The notes beneath the pieces were generated by a model that was not told the origin of the DNA, searched no databases, and worked only from the letters and a program-made list of their open reading frames with translations. From positions 65,298,079 to 65,362,078 of the forward strand of contig OY829327.1 in assembly GCA_963691655.1 (NCBI GenBank): 64,000 nucleotides of DNA, given 5' to 3'. Below are positions 1 through 11,345 of this stretch, piece after piece (position 1 is the first letter of the stretch; each line of letters begins with the position of its first letter). The translations under genes were made by a program, and so were the position numbers. The stretch is from Toxonevra muliebris. Lineage: Eukaryota > Arthropoda > Insecta > Diptera > Pallopteridae.

Positions 1-2041
1 AAGTAATCTTTTAGATCATAATCAAAATACACAGAGGAACAATCTTTAAATTGTATGTATTTTGTTTTATTCCATTTTAATTAATCTTTTTAACTTAAAT
101 TGCTTTAAATTTCATCCGCCCATATTCAGTTTTTTCATTTTTCTTTTTGCATAATTTACTATCATTCACCCATTTTTTCATAATGCATACGCCAACGTCT
201 TGCGTTTTGAAATCATAATCTTAAATATTGTTTATCGATCATTAGTTACAGCAGGGGGTCCAAGTTAATGTTCAGATATGCATTTCAGTTGCCGAGTCCT
301 TTTGCCAAATGCTGGCGATGAAATAATGCGTGTTAAATTTCACAAGCGCACCTGCATCTACATCTGCACGTGTTATTGAATTGTGTATGGAATGGGTTAG
401 TGTTGAAGCGTGGTTTATTGAAATTAATTGAAATTACAAGAACTTAAGTGTTTGTTAATAATTTTTATTCACTTATACTTACAGGAATGCGAACACTTAA
501 TGACGTCAGAGCACACTATTCGAGAAAGTAAGATCAGACGCAACCGAACACAAAATCCGCTACAAATCATTTAGTAATATTGCCGCTTCTATTGTAGTTA
601 TTTTATTCATTTGCTTAACTAAGTGTATGAAAGTTTATCGAATTCAGGGCAATACTTTAGAAAACAGAGATCTAAATAATGACTAAATAGAACTTGTTCT
701 GCAACAAATGATTACTGAAACACTATCTTACAACTAGTTGGTAAATAATAGTGTCCGACTAAATATTCGGGTTTGTCTATTTGGCCTAAATGAGCATATT
801 CGGCTTCGACAACCTTTTTTGGCATTGAAGTGGTTATATAAAATATGTACATTGCAGTTTCTGTATTCTATTTTCTCCATTTGTTTGTACCATTTGTACC
901 TTAGAAACAGTCCACAGATTAGCAGCCTAATTGCTAAAGGAGGCGACATTTTCCATTACTTGTACATTACTTATTTTCATTTTTAAGGGAGTCGTTGGGT
1001 GTGATGTTTCAAAAAAATGGAAAATTCTTTTTTTCGTAAATCGCTTCAATAACGCCTCTAGAATATGTGTGGATTTTCTACAATATTCTTGAAGTTACAT
1101 GAATATTTGTAAAGACAAATTCACTATGTGTAAAGAGCTTTTAAAACTTTGAACGCGTTTTTCCTAAAACTGTGTTTTCAAAGTCGGTCTCAGTCTCAAA
1201 TTTTTACACAAGCTTTATAAATATATTTTTTAGTAAACCATTTATGGCCAAAATTTTCATCGAAAATCAAAATTTTTGTTGTAAAGCCGCCATTTTGTTA
1301 AAAATAAATATTTGGATTATTCCTTCGATCAATTACTTTGCATTAACTAAATCGTTTTGGTTTTTTATTTTGGATGATCCGATCCAGAGATATCGTGCTC
1401 ACCGCAAGACGCCTTTTTTAAAGAACTTCACGGAAATCATTTCAGGAGCTTTGAAAATCATTATTTAAAAAAAAAGAAAGTTTTTAATAAAGTTAAAAAA
1501 TTAAACAATACGTTTTTTATAAATAATAAATTTTTTATTAATGCAATAAAATGTCTTTCCAGAAAAAATACTTGAAAATCACTTTTTTTCGACTTTCTTA
1601 GTCCTTATAACCCCTTAAGTCGAATTAGGCTGTTTTTCATTTTGTTATAGCTTTTTTTGATTTGGAATAGAAAAAAATAAATTACAAAAACTAAACAATT
1701 ACTTTTAAAACTCTGCCAAAAATTGAATTTTTAATATTTTGATTTAATTCTGGAACGCAGTTTCAATTTTTGAACAGCTGGAATAATGACAACTAATGCA
1801 CTACAGTCCAAAAAACAATTTGGCACCATAAAAACAAATCATGAAGATAGATCGGTAAAACTTGAGGCGAGCTTCTGATGGTAACAAAAACATACATTTA
1901 AAAATGGTCGGCATCGGAAAGCTGCCACACCCAACTCTCATACAATCAAAAGTGCTGCCAAACGTCCAAAACAACTTTGAAAAGCGTTATTTGACCGTTC
2001 AAATCGTCATTTTAAGTAACAAATCAAAAACATGATGTGTG
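1..2041. other. AT-rich DNA with no supported gene
   Basis: Several short open frames exist on both strands but none has a recognisable domain, and they overlap antisense frames of similar length, as expected by chance in AT-rich DNA. A CRE-like palindrome tgacgtca lies at 501-508 without any gene near it. I see nothing else here. Confidence 0.5.
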
Positions 2042-2908
2042 CTGTGTTGCCAGGACGACGATTTTATCTTCATTTTGACGATTTTTTAGCCCAATGACGA
2101 TTTAACGATTTTTGTTGAAAAATTACGGTTTTTTAGATCAAAAAACAACTGCAAAAAATTTTTCTGTTTTAAAATCTCTTCTGCTATTTTTATACATATA
2201 ATACATAAACATTAAAAAAAGCTGTATTCACCATTATGAAAACATTTCTTGTTTAACTTGATTTCCAGTGATACAATTTTGATATTGCTTTCCATGCATA
2301 AATATTTTAAAACCAGAGTATTTAATTCTTGATGTTAATAACATTGATTTCAGAGACAAAACAATATTTTTGGAAAATAAAGATATTTACATTGGATATT
2401 TACGTACAAAAATTCTTATAAACCTCATAAACCGCATAACATGTGTAAACTTGTCAAAATTTATATGAAATTTGACAGTGTGTTTACGCGGTTTACAAGG
2501 CTTTTGCACGTTTTGATGAAGATTCTTAATGTGTTATAAAATATCTGAAAGTCTGTTTTCAGAATTTGTAAATAATCGCACTTCTTTTTATAATGAGTTG
2601 TATAATGAAATAAAAAAACGATTTGATTTAAATAATGCTGAATTGAAAGGATTAAGTTTTCTTTAGCCAGGAAAACTAATTTCAAAAGAAGTCAATTTAT
2701 TACAAAGTTTAATGTCACATTTTAAAAATTTAGGGGACGAAAATTACTTTCAGAAACTAGATATTTACTTTAGGGAGCTACGATATGTGAAATCGTTTAA
2801 AAAAAGTAAACGTATTTGAGTTTTTCTCTCATGACGATTTTTTTGTGAAAATTACGTTTTTTTTTTTCAATTTTGACGATTTTTGAAGTGAAGTTTCTGG
2901 TAACACTG
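2042..2908. mobile_element. hAT-like non-autonomous element, family C
   Basis: The left end reads ctgtgttgccagg and the right end ctggtaacactg, an imperfect terminal inverted repeat of the CAGTGTTGCCAG type typical of hAT elements. It is flanked by gatgtgtg (2034-2041) and gatgtgag (2909-2916), an 8-bp target-site duplication with one difference. Both ends carry repeated gacgattttt motifs in subterminal positions. No transposase frame is visible inside, so this is a non-autonomous copy or a gutted one. The 8-bp duplication and termini are seen directly; the hAT assignment is inference from these. Confidence 0.7.
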
Positions 2909-2916
2909 GATGTGAG

Positions 2917-3409
2917 GTATTTTTATTAATTTCAAAATATAATAATTCATTTCATTTTTTTACTGTTGTTACCAGTTTTCAATTTATGTATCTTTCATAG
3001 ATAGTTGAAAAAAATGTAACGCGCATTTTGTATATGCCTCTCCGCTTTACCTTAACGATAAGATGCATATTTTGCAAAAACCTGCATCCTTTCCACTCGG
3101 TTTTGTGCAGCTATGTTTTCAACCTTCGATCATTTAACCAGGAATTACAAAAGCTGCGAACACGTTTTTTAGGGACCTACAAATATAAAGATACAATATT
3201 TTAAATAACCTACTATTTCTTCCTCAACTGCTAATTCCGTATCTTTTATGATACTAGCTTTTCTTATATTTTTAAGAACTTAAAATAAGCGGTGGATAAA
3301 AGAGATAACAATACCGAGTGTGAAAGAATAGGCTATAGTATTATTTTTAAATGCCATTTAAAAGAAACTGTTTGGTGTGAAACAGTTAAAAATATTCATT
3401 ATAATCTTA
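2917..3409. other. No feature seen
   Basis: AT-rich sequence without recognisable coding or repeat structure. Confidence 0.4.
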
Positions 3410-3673
3410 AATTCACATAAATTTACAAAGCTGTAATGATGTTTGGATAGTAAAATGCAATAGCCACTTTCCAGAATATTCCTTTTTTTTTTGTATCCTC
3501 CGATTCAAGTAAACACGCAACTGCATTTAAAAAATTAATGTTTGCTAAAAACAAAATTTGAGATTTCCAATCCATATTATTTTTAAATATGATTTTCAGA
3601 AGCACAAGAGCCAAAAAGAAAACGAACAAAGAAGAAATGCCATAACAATCCAGAATTGTCACATTTTAACCCG
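3410..3673. repeat. Dispersed repeat, copy 1 (related to 59530-59765)
   Basis: The stretch shares ordered blocks with 59530-59765, including tcctccgatt, aaacacgca and attttcagaagcacaag, and the later aacaatccagaa. The two copies differ by indels, so both are old. No coding function is recognised. The SINE of 3674-3960 begins where this repeat ends. Confidence 0.6.
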
Positions 3674-3960
3674 CTACTACTACTACTATTATTATGGCAC
3701 AACAGTACCTGGAGGGCCACGGCCGAGCTTTTCGCATCTATTCATGTTGTGTGAGTTATATTTATACATGAATGGAAGAGACCTACGGTTATATTCCGAA
3801 TCCGAACGGCGAAATGGCTTGGAGGTTTGCCATTACCAGGCAAGCGGTGGTGCAATGTAAAAATTTGTATTTTCTATTTTTGATTTTTGAACGTGCCGAC
3901 ATATGAACCCGGCCACCTCTGCGTAGCAGTCCAACACACTAACCACTAGGCTAGTGGTTA
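3674..3960 (-). mobile_element. tRNA-derived SINE, copy 1 (TAG tail)
   Basis: Read on the minus strand it has a tRNA-like head with an A-box-like ctagtggttagtgtg and a B-box-like gccgggttcatat, then a body with tggtaatggcaaac and cgccgttcggattcgg, and finally a trinucleotide tail (TAG)n at 3674-3695. The body core is shared with the SINEs at 9604-9822 and 18570-18848. A SINE is transcribed by RNA polymerase III from the A and B boxes and moved by a partner LINE; neither activity can be judged here. The 5' head is rearranged into a nested palindrome (3928-4000). Confidence 0.7.
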
Positions 3961-4000
3961 GTGTGTTGGACTAACCACTAGGCTAGTGGTTAGTCCAACA
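3928..4000. repeat. Two overlapping perfect palindromes in a SINE head
   Basis: The first palindrome has 21-bp perfect arms (3928-3948 and 3952-3972) around the 3-base spacer ggc. The second has 17-bp perfect arms (3964-3980 and 3984-4000) around the same spacer. Both are built from the A-box region of the SINE head (aaccactaggctagtggtt core). Confidence 0.9.
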
Positions 4001-4295
4001 TACACTGGCTACTGCGAAAAATTAAAAATTTTTGTATTTTTAATGGCTTAAAATTGGCGTTCGTAGATTGTTTTGGGCTTATAGTGTACAAACTCACACC
4101 AACTACAACACACTAGCTATACTGCTCTACTTTCATTTTTAAGCGCAGGAAAAAAGCTAGTATCATAACACCACAACTCTACTTCATCTGCACATTCTAC
4201 TTCATCTGCCTATTTTATTCTTTTTATTACATTTTTGTTACCTGAAATAAACCATAAGAAAGTTAAGTAAAACAAAACACGGCCAGTATTTAAGC

Positions 4296-4851
4296 TAGGG
4301 TAGCCAGATTTTTGAACCGCGAAATCAGTACATTAGACGTTGGAAAGCACTGAAAATCAGGGCAAATCGGGACAGTTTTAATGCTTTTATTACCTAGTAA
4401 TTTTAATGTAATATAGTGATATAAACGTCCTGAAACTTTTCCGCTTTTGTGTGTTCATTTCAAATTTTTTTTCTTCGTTAGTAGACAATATTGATTACTT
4501 ATCAGTCTCCATATTTAGAGGATTTTGAGAGATCCTCACCTCTCAAAATAATGAAATTCAATTAATAACAAATTTCTTTCACTTATTTCAAAATTTTCGC
4601 TAACCGACTTTTCTTCAAACAAATATTGCTTTTCTCCTCTCGATAGTAGCAACGCGTATGTATTTTATTTTCTGAACAATCAGAAAAATTAACAAACAGG
4701 GTGAGACTGTCTGCAAAAACAATTTTAAGACCATTAAAGTTAAGTACCGTACAAAATCAGTACATTTTTGTACTGATTTCGAGATTCCAAAAAATCATAA
4801 TTTAAAAAAAAAAATCAGGACATGTCCAAATCAGTAGGTCTGGCTTCCCTA
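4296..4851. mobile_element. hAT-like non-autonomous element, family B copy 1
   Basis: Ends are tagggtagccagatt and, inverted, tagggaagccagacc. The flanks atttaagc (4288-4295) and atttaaac (4852-4859) form an 8-bp target-site duplication with one mismatch. A second copy lies at 29162-30041 and is colinear, for example both have cattagacgttggaaagca and ttattacctagtaatttcaa-like blocks. There is no transposase frame. This copy lacks the MITE found in copy 2 and so shows the empty site (around 4651-4663). Confidence 0.8.
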
Positions 4852-4859
4852 ATTTAAAC

Positions 4860-5628
4860 TTACTAAATTTTTTTACAAATTTTTCCATTTTATAATTTTA
4901 GTACTTTTGACTGGTTTTCACTTTTCTTGTTTTCTTATAAATCAAAAATTAAATCAAATCTGTTGCAACTTTTAGCATAGTGTTTTATTCCTTGCCACAT
5001 ATTTGTATTCTTTTCAAGTTTCCTTTTTCAAACTTTTCGCAAAACGTCATCTCGTACTAATTAATCGTTATTTGGATCTGAAATCGTCCAAATGACGTTG
5101 CGGTCGTCCATCTGGCAACTCTGCAGCCTGCTGTATACATTGTGAGTTGATGAAATTTGGAATGAGCATGCAATATCAAAGACTATACAAAGCTTTTGGG
5201 TATTAGACCACAGGGAGTGCTAGCTGCAGTTAAAAAATTTCCAAGGTATATAAATAAAAAAAATTATTCAAATATTTTTGGTATTCAAAATGCATTTATT
5301 TATTCGATAGTTATATATTGTTGATAAAAGAACATATAACTCCAATAATACGATGTATATTTAATTTCCCTTCCACACCAATTTCATATCACCATTTTTC
5401 AGATTTCTTCAAAAAGTGCAAATTGGTGCAAGAAATGTAAACACCACATGGACGGCTTTTAGCACTATATCCATCTTTTTCGCTTTCCCGATGGCCTATG
5501 AAAATTTAAAAAAGCAAATATTTGTTTCGGTTTTTTGTATGCTTAAAAAAATTATTTTAAGTTTTTTGTTGTTTTTTTAATTGGTTTTCATAAACTTAAA
5601 TACTAGCAGTTTAAAGTAGAATTATTTC
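4860..5628. other. No clear feature; possible remote relic upstream of 5629
   Basis: Mostly AT-rich non-coding DNA. A few bases of possible exon follow a splice-acceptor-like atttttcag at about 5395-5403, but I cannot support a gene. Confidence 0.3.
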
Positions 5629-5836
5629 AGCAGCCGTTCTGCCCATAGGGATGTTAACCGAAGAAGCACAGGAAGCACGCAACAAGGACTACCGCCAATT
5701 ACGCCAAAGTCATTCCAGAAAATGCAACAGAATTGCTACTAATGAAGTTGTCATGCATCTGCTTCTAGCATCATCTGGTCCATATATAAACACATTTCGA
5801 ACGGAACCAAAAACAAAAAAATTAGAAGTAGGGTAG
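5629..5836 (+). pseudogene. Fragment of unknown insect protein, LPIGMLTEEAQEARNKDY type
   Basis: A 61-codon open frame (start at 5651, open from about 5632) encodes LPIGMLTEEAQEARNKDY followed by a basic stretch (HSRKCNRIATNE) and a hydrophobic LLLASSGPY motif. This block resembles the C-terminal part of an uncharacterised protein I have seen repeatedly in insect and other arthropod gene sets, probably transposon-derived; I cannot name it. A splice-acceptor-like ttatttcag precedes the frame. The frame ends in the terminal repeat of the element at 5829, so it is truncated or its last codons are foreign. Alternative: a chance frame, which I consider less likely because of the composition. Confidence 0.4.
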
Positions 5837-6770
5837 AAGGGGGAGCATTCGCCACTTTTTTTAAAAGTGTTGTCTAGGCTACACTAATAGTTTTTTTTTT
5901 TAAATTATTTTTTAATTAGAAATTTACATTTATTAGCTTTCATCTGTTATCTTTATGAGTTGATTATCTTAATGATTTCTATTTTTTTTTTTTTGATGAT
6001 TTTCCAAGTAGTCCAAAATGGTGAAAATGTCCCAGTCATGGGGTACATTCGTCAAGGGAGTGGCATGCAACCGCCAAGGAATAAAATTCTAGGTTCATGA
6101 TAAAGTAATAGTTATTTTTTTTTTTAATTTTTGTTCTTGTATATTACTATTACATATTATCAGTCAGAATAAGTTCTACTTATTTTTAATTTATGAAAAT
6201 TTATTTATAACATAAAGTAACAAAAATATAAATGATTAATTTTTAAAATATTTTGTTAAAAAATATCAGTTATTTATTAAAAAAAATATGCGCTTGTATA
6301 TACATGTAAATAAAAGTGGATAGTAGTGATCCAGAGGAATTTATTTAGATATGACTTAATTTAACATTACACTGTCTAAAATTCATATCATATGCCGTCG
6401 AAACCACCCCATCCGCATTCTGGTGAATGAGCCCCAGGAGCAACCACTTTCATAAAAGAGAAACTATTGCTTTTTCTTTAATTGAATAACACCGGAATAA
6501 CATAGTTGAACAGCTTTTTTCTCACTCAATAAATAAAAAAGTTATTACAAGATTTACTTACTATCAAATATTTTTGCAACCACCCGAAAAACACAAAAAC
6601 ACGTCTGCCCACGATCACTTACAAAGCTCAACTGTCAAAGTAGAAGGGATGAAAGATGATCGATAAAAGCACAAGTTATAGATTGTTTCAATTATCAAAC
6701 TTTCTTAAATTAGAAGATAAGAAGGGGTGGCAAATGTGCCCCAGTGGCGAATGTTCCCCCTTCTACCCTA
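5829..6770. mobile_element. TIR element of unknown superfamily, no transposase
   Basis: Terminal inverted repeats of 28 bp match at 27 positions; the outer part reads tagggtagaagggggagcat at the left (5829-5856) and its complement ends at 6770. If the outer TA is a target duplication, the element is 5831-6768 and would fit the Tc1/mariner superfamily; no 8-bp duplication is present. Internal blocks related to the termini recur (about 6035-6070 and 6420-6440). No coding frame is seen. Confidence 0.75.
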
Positions 6771-7294
6771 CAGAATGATGCCAAACCTGGCTGTGTCAAT
6801 AAAATTTGTATTTTTCACAGAAGAAACTTTGTTTGTTTAAATTCTCAGTAAAAGCAGGTCTTCATTTTACCACGGTTTTTCTGTTTATAAGATTTTTAAG
6901 TCTTTTACAGTTCCCATTTGTATGGGAAGTGGGCGCGGCAGGTAACCGAGCTTGCCATTTTTTATATATATTTTATGCCAAATTTCGTTACTCTGCGGAA
7001 TTTCTTATGTTCAGTTACCTATCCTAAAATTTTATAAGTAACATTTTTTTAGAACATATTAACTTGGCTGTCTGCCCTTTTAATGGGGTAATAATTCAAT
7101 TTTTCTTGAAAAGGATAAAAAAGACCCTGAAAGGAAGCAGATAATGGGTTAATACATTCCAAAAAATGTTTATCGGCAGATTTTACCATCATTTTCAGAA
7201 ATGGGCAAACTTTCGGACCGCATAAAAAATTGACAGTACTCAGGAGCTCTTCAGCTATGCATAACGCATTTTTTGGACCAAAAACTGTATATTT
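6771..7294. other. No feature seen
   Basis: AT-rich DNA. A 73-codon open frame at 6806-7027 has no recognisable domain and is not supported. Confidence 0.35.
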
Positions 7295-7642
7295 CTACCA
7301 AAATTCTTTAAAAAACTGTAAATCGATTTGAAAAAAACTGTATATTTCGCGGTATGAATTTTTTTCAATGAAAATTAAGAAGGAACGCAATTTATCCATT
7401 TCTAAATCATCTTCGTTCTCCATTTTCATATCTCCTTCTGTAGTTGTATAGAATTTATGCTTGGAAGAAATTTGACGAAGCGATTCCGGCTTTGCTATGA
7501 GGTATTTATAGAAATCAACGCATGCATATTTCAAGTTATATTTGACGATAAGAATCGCCTTCAATGTTTCCACTTCTTTCAAAAGTATACTCGCAATGAG
7601 TTTTGCATTGCGATCGATAAATTTGATTTTCCTAGCGTTCAA
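7295..7642 (-). CDS. Small hypothetical frame, 115 codons
   Basis: This is one of the longer uninterrupted frames outside recognised elements. The product is lysine-rich with a central acidic stretch (EGDMKMENEDDLEMD) and no motif I know. The surroundings hold several copies of aaaactgtata (about 7267, 7325, 7715 and 7737), which suggests that the frame sits inside an unclassified repeat or mobile element. It may be a relic exon or chance; there is no promoter or splice evidence either way. Confidence 0.2.
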   Translation of the reverse strand: MNARKIKFIDRNAKLIASILLKEVETLKAILIVKYNLKYACVDFYKYLIAKPESLRQISSKHKFYTTTEGDMKMENEDDLEMDKLRSFLIFIEKNSYREIYSFFQIDLQFFKEFW

Positions 7643-7749
7643 AAATTTTATATTTTTTCTTAGTATAAACGCGGTATTTTGGCAAAAAAGGCGATACGCG
7701 GTTTTGGAGTTGAAAAAACTGTATACTGCCGCGAAAAACTGTATAGATA

Positions 7750-8870
7750 CGAGCGTTAGCTATGCAACAAGCATATTCTGATTCCAATCACATTTTTTGT
7801 GTCGCATAGTGTAAATATGTTTAATATAGGAAATCGGTTGCTTTTAATACATACATACATAAACGAAAAGAGCCGACAATGTAGAAAGCAGTTTACCGCT
7901 GCGTACTGAAGACTACATAAATAAGGGAAAATCGCCGTTACCCTCTTTGCCTTATTCCTTTATGAAAAGAACTAAGAAATGTAGAATAATATATTGACTG
8001 GTTTCAAATTCCGAAACATTTCAACCAAACTTCATACTAAGAAATACGGTTAAATCAAAGCATTTTAACTGCTTTGCATTTACCGATCATGGCATGAGCG
8101 GTACACGATAAAAAAAAAACAATTTGAAACGTGTGCCGACCAACTTCCGTTTATTTATTGTTAAGTTTTGTTTTAATAAACGTCACCACGCTGAATCAAT
8201 AAAGATTACAACCTTTTATGCGTTTAATTAACACAGTTGGAAGATGACACGCGCCACTGCTTGTATTTGTTGTTAATTTTCCACGAACGTAATAATCCTT
8301 ATGCATGCATACATACCTAACTATATAAAATAGTTTGTAAACGTAAAAGAGGCAAAAAGTAAATAAGAAAATGTAAACTTATTATTAGGATTGGACGTGG
8401 CCTTGTCTGTTAAATTGTGTTGCAGAACATACCTTATTTTTAATTATATTTCATTTCTTAGTTTTTACACGTACATAGGTTAGTTTGCCATTGAATTGTC
8501 TCTTTTCTAAAATTCAAGCCTAAAAGCAGCATAAACTGAATTTTCGTTACTACTTGTTGAATTTATCAACATGAATAAATCGATAAAAGGATCCTAGTCA
8601 ATACTCAAACCCTAAATATGTATGAACGCTAATTTCGAGATCCCGCCCTTTTTGGAGTCCCGAAATAATAAGAATGAAATCCGCAAATCATACATTAATT
8701 TCTTTCATACTTCAATTGCGTTATGCTTATGTTGACTTATTTTCTTTTATTTTTTTGTCAGGACTAAACATTAATTAAAACATTTTGTAAATGTATTTTG
8801 TATATGAAACAAATATAATAAAAAAAAAACAAAATGAGCACAAAGTTATTTGAAACTGGGAACAACATTT
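7750..8870. other. No feature seen
   Basis: AT-rich DNA, no open frame of note and no clear repeat structure. Confidence 0.4.
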
Positions 8871-8879
8871 ATGTTCAAA

Positions 8880-9140
8880 TTGCATGTCACTTGGAGTCAC
8901 TTGACTTCAACTGACTCCAATTGACTTCGAAATGCAATTGGCTCCAAATGGCTGCATTTAAGTTCAAGGGTATTCAAGTGACTCCAAGTGACTTCAAAGC
9001 AGTCATGATTTTGGAGTCTCATGATCTCAGAAAAAGATTACATTCGCTTGACTCTAAAAAATACTTTTCTAAATAAATAACCAATTGCGCGACTCCAAAA
9101 AAGGCTTCCAACTGCATTTTTTTATTCTGGAGTCAAATAT
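8880..9140. repeat. Degenerate GACTCCAA/TTGGAGTC motif cluster
   Basis: The octamer gactccaa, its variants gacttcaa and ggctccaa, and its complement ttggagtc occur about a dozen times in both orientations with irregular spacing. No unit length is constant, so this is not a simple minisatellite. It resembles the subterminal motif arrays of DNA transposons, but no termini were found. Confidence 0.5.
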
Positions 9141-9484
9141 ATTATTCAGTAATTGCAATCATGAATTGTCGGTTATTAATTGTGACTGCAAGGTATTGCA
9201 ATCAAATTGATCGCATTATTTTACAGCTCTGATGGTTAGTTGGGTAGTTTTTGCTACAGAAAATATTTGGTAAACTGTTGCACTAGCGAAATATATGAGT
9301 GTTTTCTGTTCTGAGCGCATCAAATATGGGTAGGGTTGATAAAGAGGGTATGGCACCTTCCACATAACCTAAATTTTCATTATGAGATATCTTAGTAGCC
9401 ATTTATGGATGGGGCCATTATTTGAAAGAGGACGACTCGAAAATCAGGCTCTGCGACCTATAAGATCTATTGTACCAAAGCCCC

Positions 9485-9603
9485 AAGAAAGAAAGAAAGG
9501 CGGAGAGAAAGAAAGATAAGATAAGAAACATAGCTGAGAATCGAACACAGGTCTCCAGAGATAAGAGTCTGGCACTCTGCCACTAGACCACAGTGGCGAT
9601 GGT
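9485..9603 (-). mobile_element. tRNA-derived SINE head with CT-rich body
   Basis: On the minus strand, gccactgtggtctagtggca and the following gagtgccag give an A box, and gtgttcgattctc gives a B box, at tRNA spacing. A CT-rich run (GA-rich on plus, 9484-9529) follows. It abuts the 3' end of the next SINE at about 9603. It could be a single tRNA pseudogene; the arrangement in tandem with another SINE makes a SINE insertion more likely. Confidence 0.55.
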
Positions 9604-9822
9604 AGGACCTACAGTTTAACGCCGATTCCGAACGGCTGTTTTGCCATTACCAACCAAGTTGTGTACTTGTACACATTCTTATAATTCTCATCCACTTCAT
9701 ATCGATAGTGAATATAAGAATTTTATGAGAATTAACCACCAGACCAAGACGGGAATCGAACCCGCAACCTCCTGAATGAAAGTCTAGTGCACTATCCATT
9801 ATACAATCGAGGTCATCTGTCA
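9604..9822 (-). mobile_element. tRNA-derived SINE, copy 2
   Basis: The minus strand starts with gacctcgattgtataatgga, has the B box gcgggttcgattcccg, then tctggtggttaatt, a long AT-rich body, and the core ttggtaatggcaaaac, cgttcggaatcggcg and actgtaggtcc. It is clearly the same family as 18570-18848. The 3' tail is cut by, or fused to, the SINE-like unit at 9485-9603, so the 3' repeat is not seen. Confidence 0.7.
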
Positions 9823-10179
9823 TCTGGAAGGGGCCATAGTTCCAATTGTTTTGGGGCCAGTTTTCCTTTTTTTGTTTGGGGCGTTTTTGCATTTTGCAAA
9901 AAAGGCCCAAAAGTCCAAAATATCAAAATTAAAAATTAAAGGCCACTTTCAGCGGTCATAACGGTCCCCACGGTATTTATAGCTTATAATGAAATTTTGT
10001 TTTTGCTATCGGTAATGCATTGCAAATGTAAGAAAACAAAGAATTTTTGAATGAGTTTCAAACAAGCAACATCAGTGAATCAGTGCGTTAAAAAGTGTCG
10101 ATCAACAAACGTTACTAAGTGAATTAAAAGTGCAATAAAATCGCGCGATTTTTTCCTTAATAAACTTTCCCTCACGACT
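9823..10179. other. No gene; short palindrome at 10137-10152
   Basis: AT-rich DNA. The palindrome aaaatcgcgcgatttt lies at 10137-10152 and resembles the core of the longer palindrome at 24797-24830. Confidence 0.4.
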
Positions 10180-10496
10180 TTTTTCTTGTGGAAAAAAAAT
10201 ATGTATTTTTCATGTTTTTGTACTAAAGCGCACCCTAGCGGACGTTATTAGTAAACATAAATTGCAGATTCAGATTTCTCGTATCTGAAAACACCCAGAC
10301 AGACCTTTTGGTAGTAAAAATATTTGCATTTAAATGATACTACTCCGCTCGACCACAGACTAAACCAAAAACTTCAAAATGAAAAAAAAACCGCTTAAAA
10401 CCGCCAACCTGGGAAAACTGAGAAATTACTTTTCCATTTGCAATCTAAACTTTCAGAAAAATGGTGTCATCAATTCCTCAGCTGACTGTCGCACAG
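10180..10496. repeat. Single arm of the foldback family (see 38609-40423)
   Basis: The sequence matches the right arm at about 40135-40423, including aaagcgcaccctagcgg, ataaattgcaga, gaaaactgagaaattacttt and the outer end ctgactgtcgcacag. Only one arm is present, so this is a truncated or solo copy. No coding frame is seen. Confidence 0.7.
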
Positions 10497-10984
10497 GTAA
10501 TGATTCTCTGTTTTAAATTTTGACGCCTCATTTTGAAATCTAAGATTTTTTTCCAAATTAAATGTACGGACTTTAAGCTTGAATTGTCATTACCTACGTT
10601 CAATTTTAAACACCAAGTACTTCATTCTTCCTGAAACTCCGCATTGTGATTGTCGATCAAAGCGCTTTCTAACAGAGCTACCCAAGCAAACCTACTTCCG
10701 CTGAAATTTGTTTCTTTTTCTTCTTGTAATGTTTGCTGCACTTGTTACTGTCTCTTGACAATGCATGAATGAGTAAGATATACAAAATTGAATAAAATAG
10801 ACAACATAATTGTCTTTATTTATAATTATTTCAAAAACAGACCATATTAAATTTTGAAATTGTGTTAGTGAAAGCTAAAAACTTTGTTATTGGACTTTCC
10901 ATCAGCCCTAATGACATACTTCGTTGGAAGCGTCAGTCGAAAGAAATTTATACCACGCGCTAAAAGTTGTTTCCATGTGCCTGT

Positions 10985-11345
10985 TTACATTTGCGAAAGC
11001 ATGAACGCCTGTTTGAGAAAGAGAGGTAGAAAAAATAGGTAGTTAGAAAAAGACCGGAGAGTTTCTATCTCTTTATTACTACCTATTTTTTCTACCTCTC
11101 TTTTATAAATGTTGAAGTTTTTGTAGTCCTGTTCTCTCAATTTCGTTGTTGCTTTTCCTCAGTTTTTACTCTCTTCACTTATCGGCATAAACACGACTTA
11201 GTATACGTATATAACACATGAAAGGAAAGTTCAGTTCTATGCAATCAAGCCGAGACATCTATATCCAAGAACGATAGAATACACGATTACGCCACGCGCA
11301 TCTCCGTTATTAAGCTCTCACAAAATTGAGCGAAAGCTTTTGTGT
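10985..11345. repeat. Dispersed repeat R, copy 1 (holds an empty hAT site)
   Basis: On the minus strand it contains ggcgtaatcgtgtattctat at 11274-11293, the same context that flanks the hAT-like element at 20547-21422. Further shared blocks with 21590-21670 and 63630-63700 include gttgcttttcctc and tatataacacatgaaagg. The middle holds a strong hairpin (11018-11103), and the stretch near 10990-11040 is related to the right end of the TIR element at 61941-62412. Superfamily unknown. Confidence 0.6.
11018..11103. repeat. Hairpin with 26-bp perfect arms
   Basis: Arms 11018-11043 and 11078-11103 are perfectly complementary (gaggtagaaaaaataggtag core) around a 34-base loop. It lies inside repeat R. 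Confidence 0.85.

Noticed and set aside
501..508. CRE-like tgacgtca palindrome
   Set aside because: An 8-bp match in AT-rich DNA with no gene near it has no support as a regulatory site.
734..986. Overlapping plus- and minus-strand frames of about 70-80 codons
   Set aside because: Antisense overlap, no domain, and composition typical of chance frames.
9545..9815. Possible genuine tRNA genes from A and B box motifs
   Set aside because: No full cloverleaf can be folded with a proper acceptor stem, and both are followed by SINE bodies.
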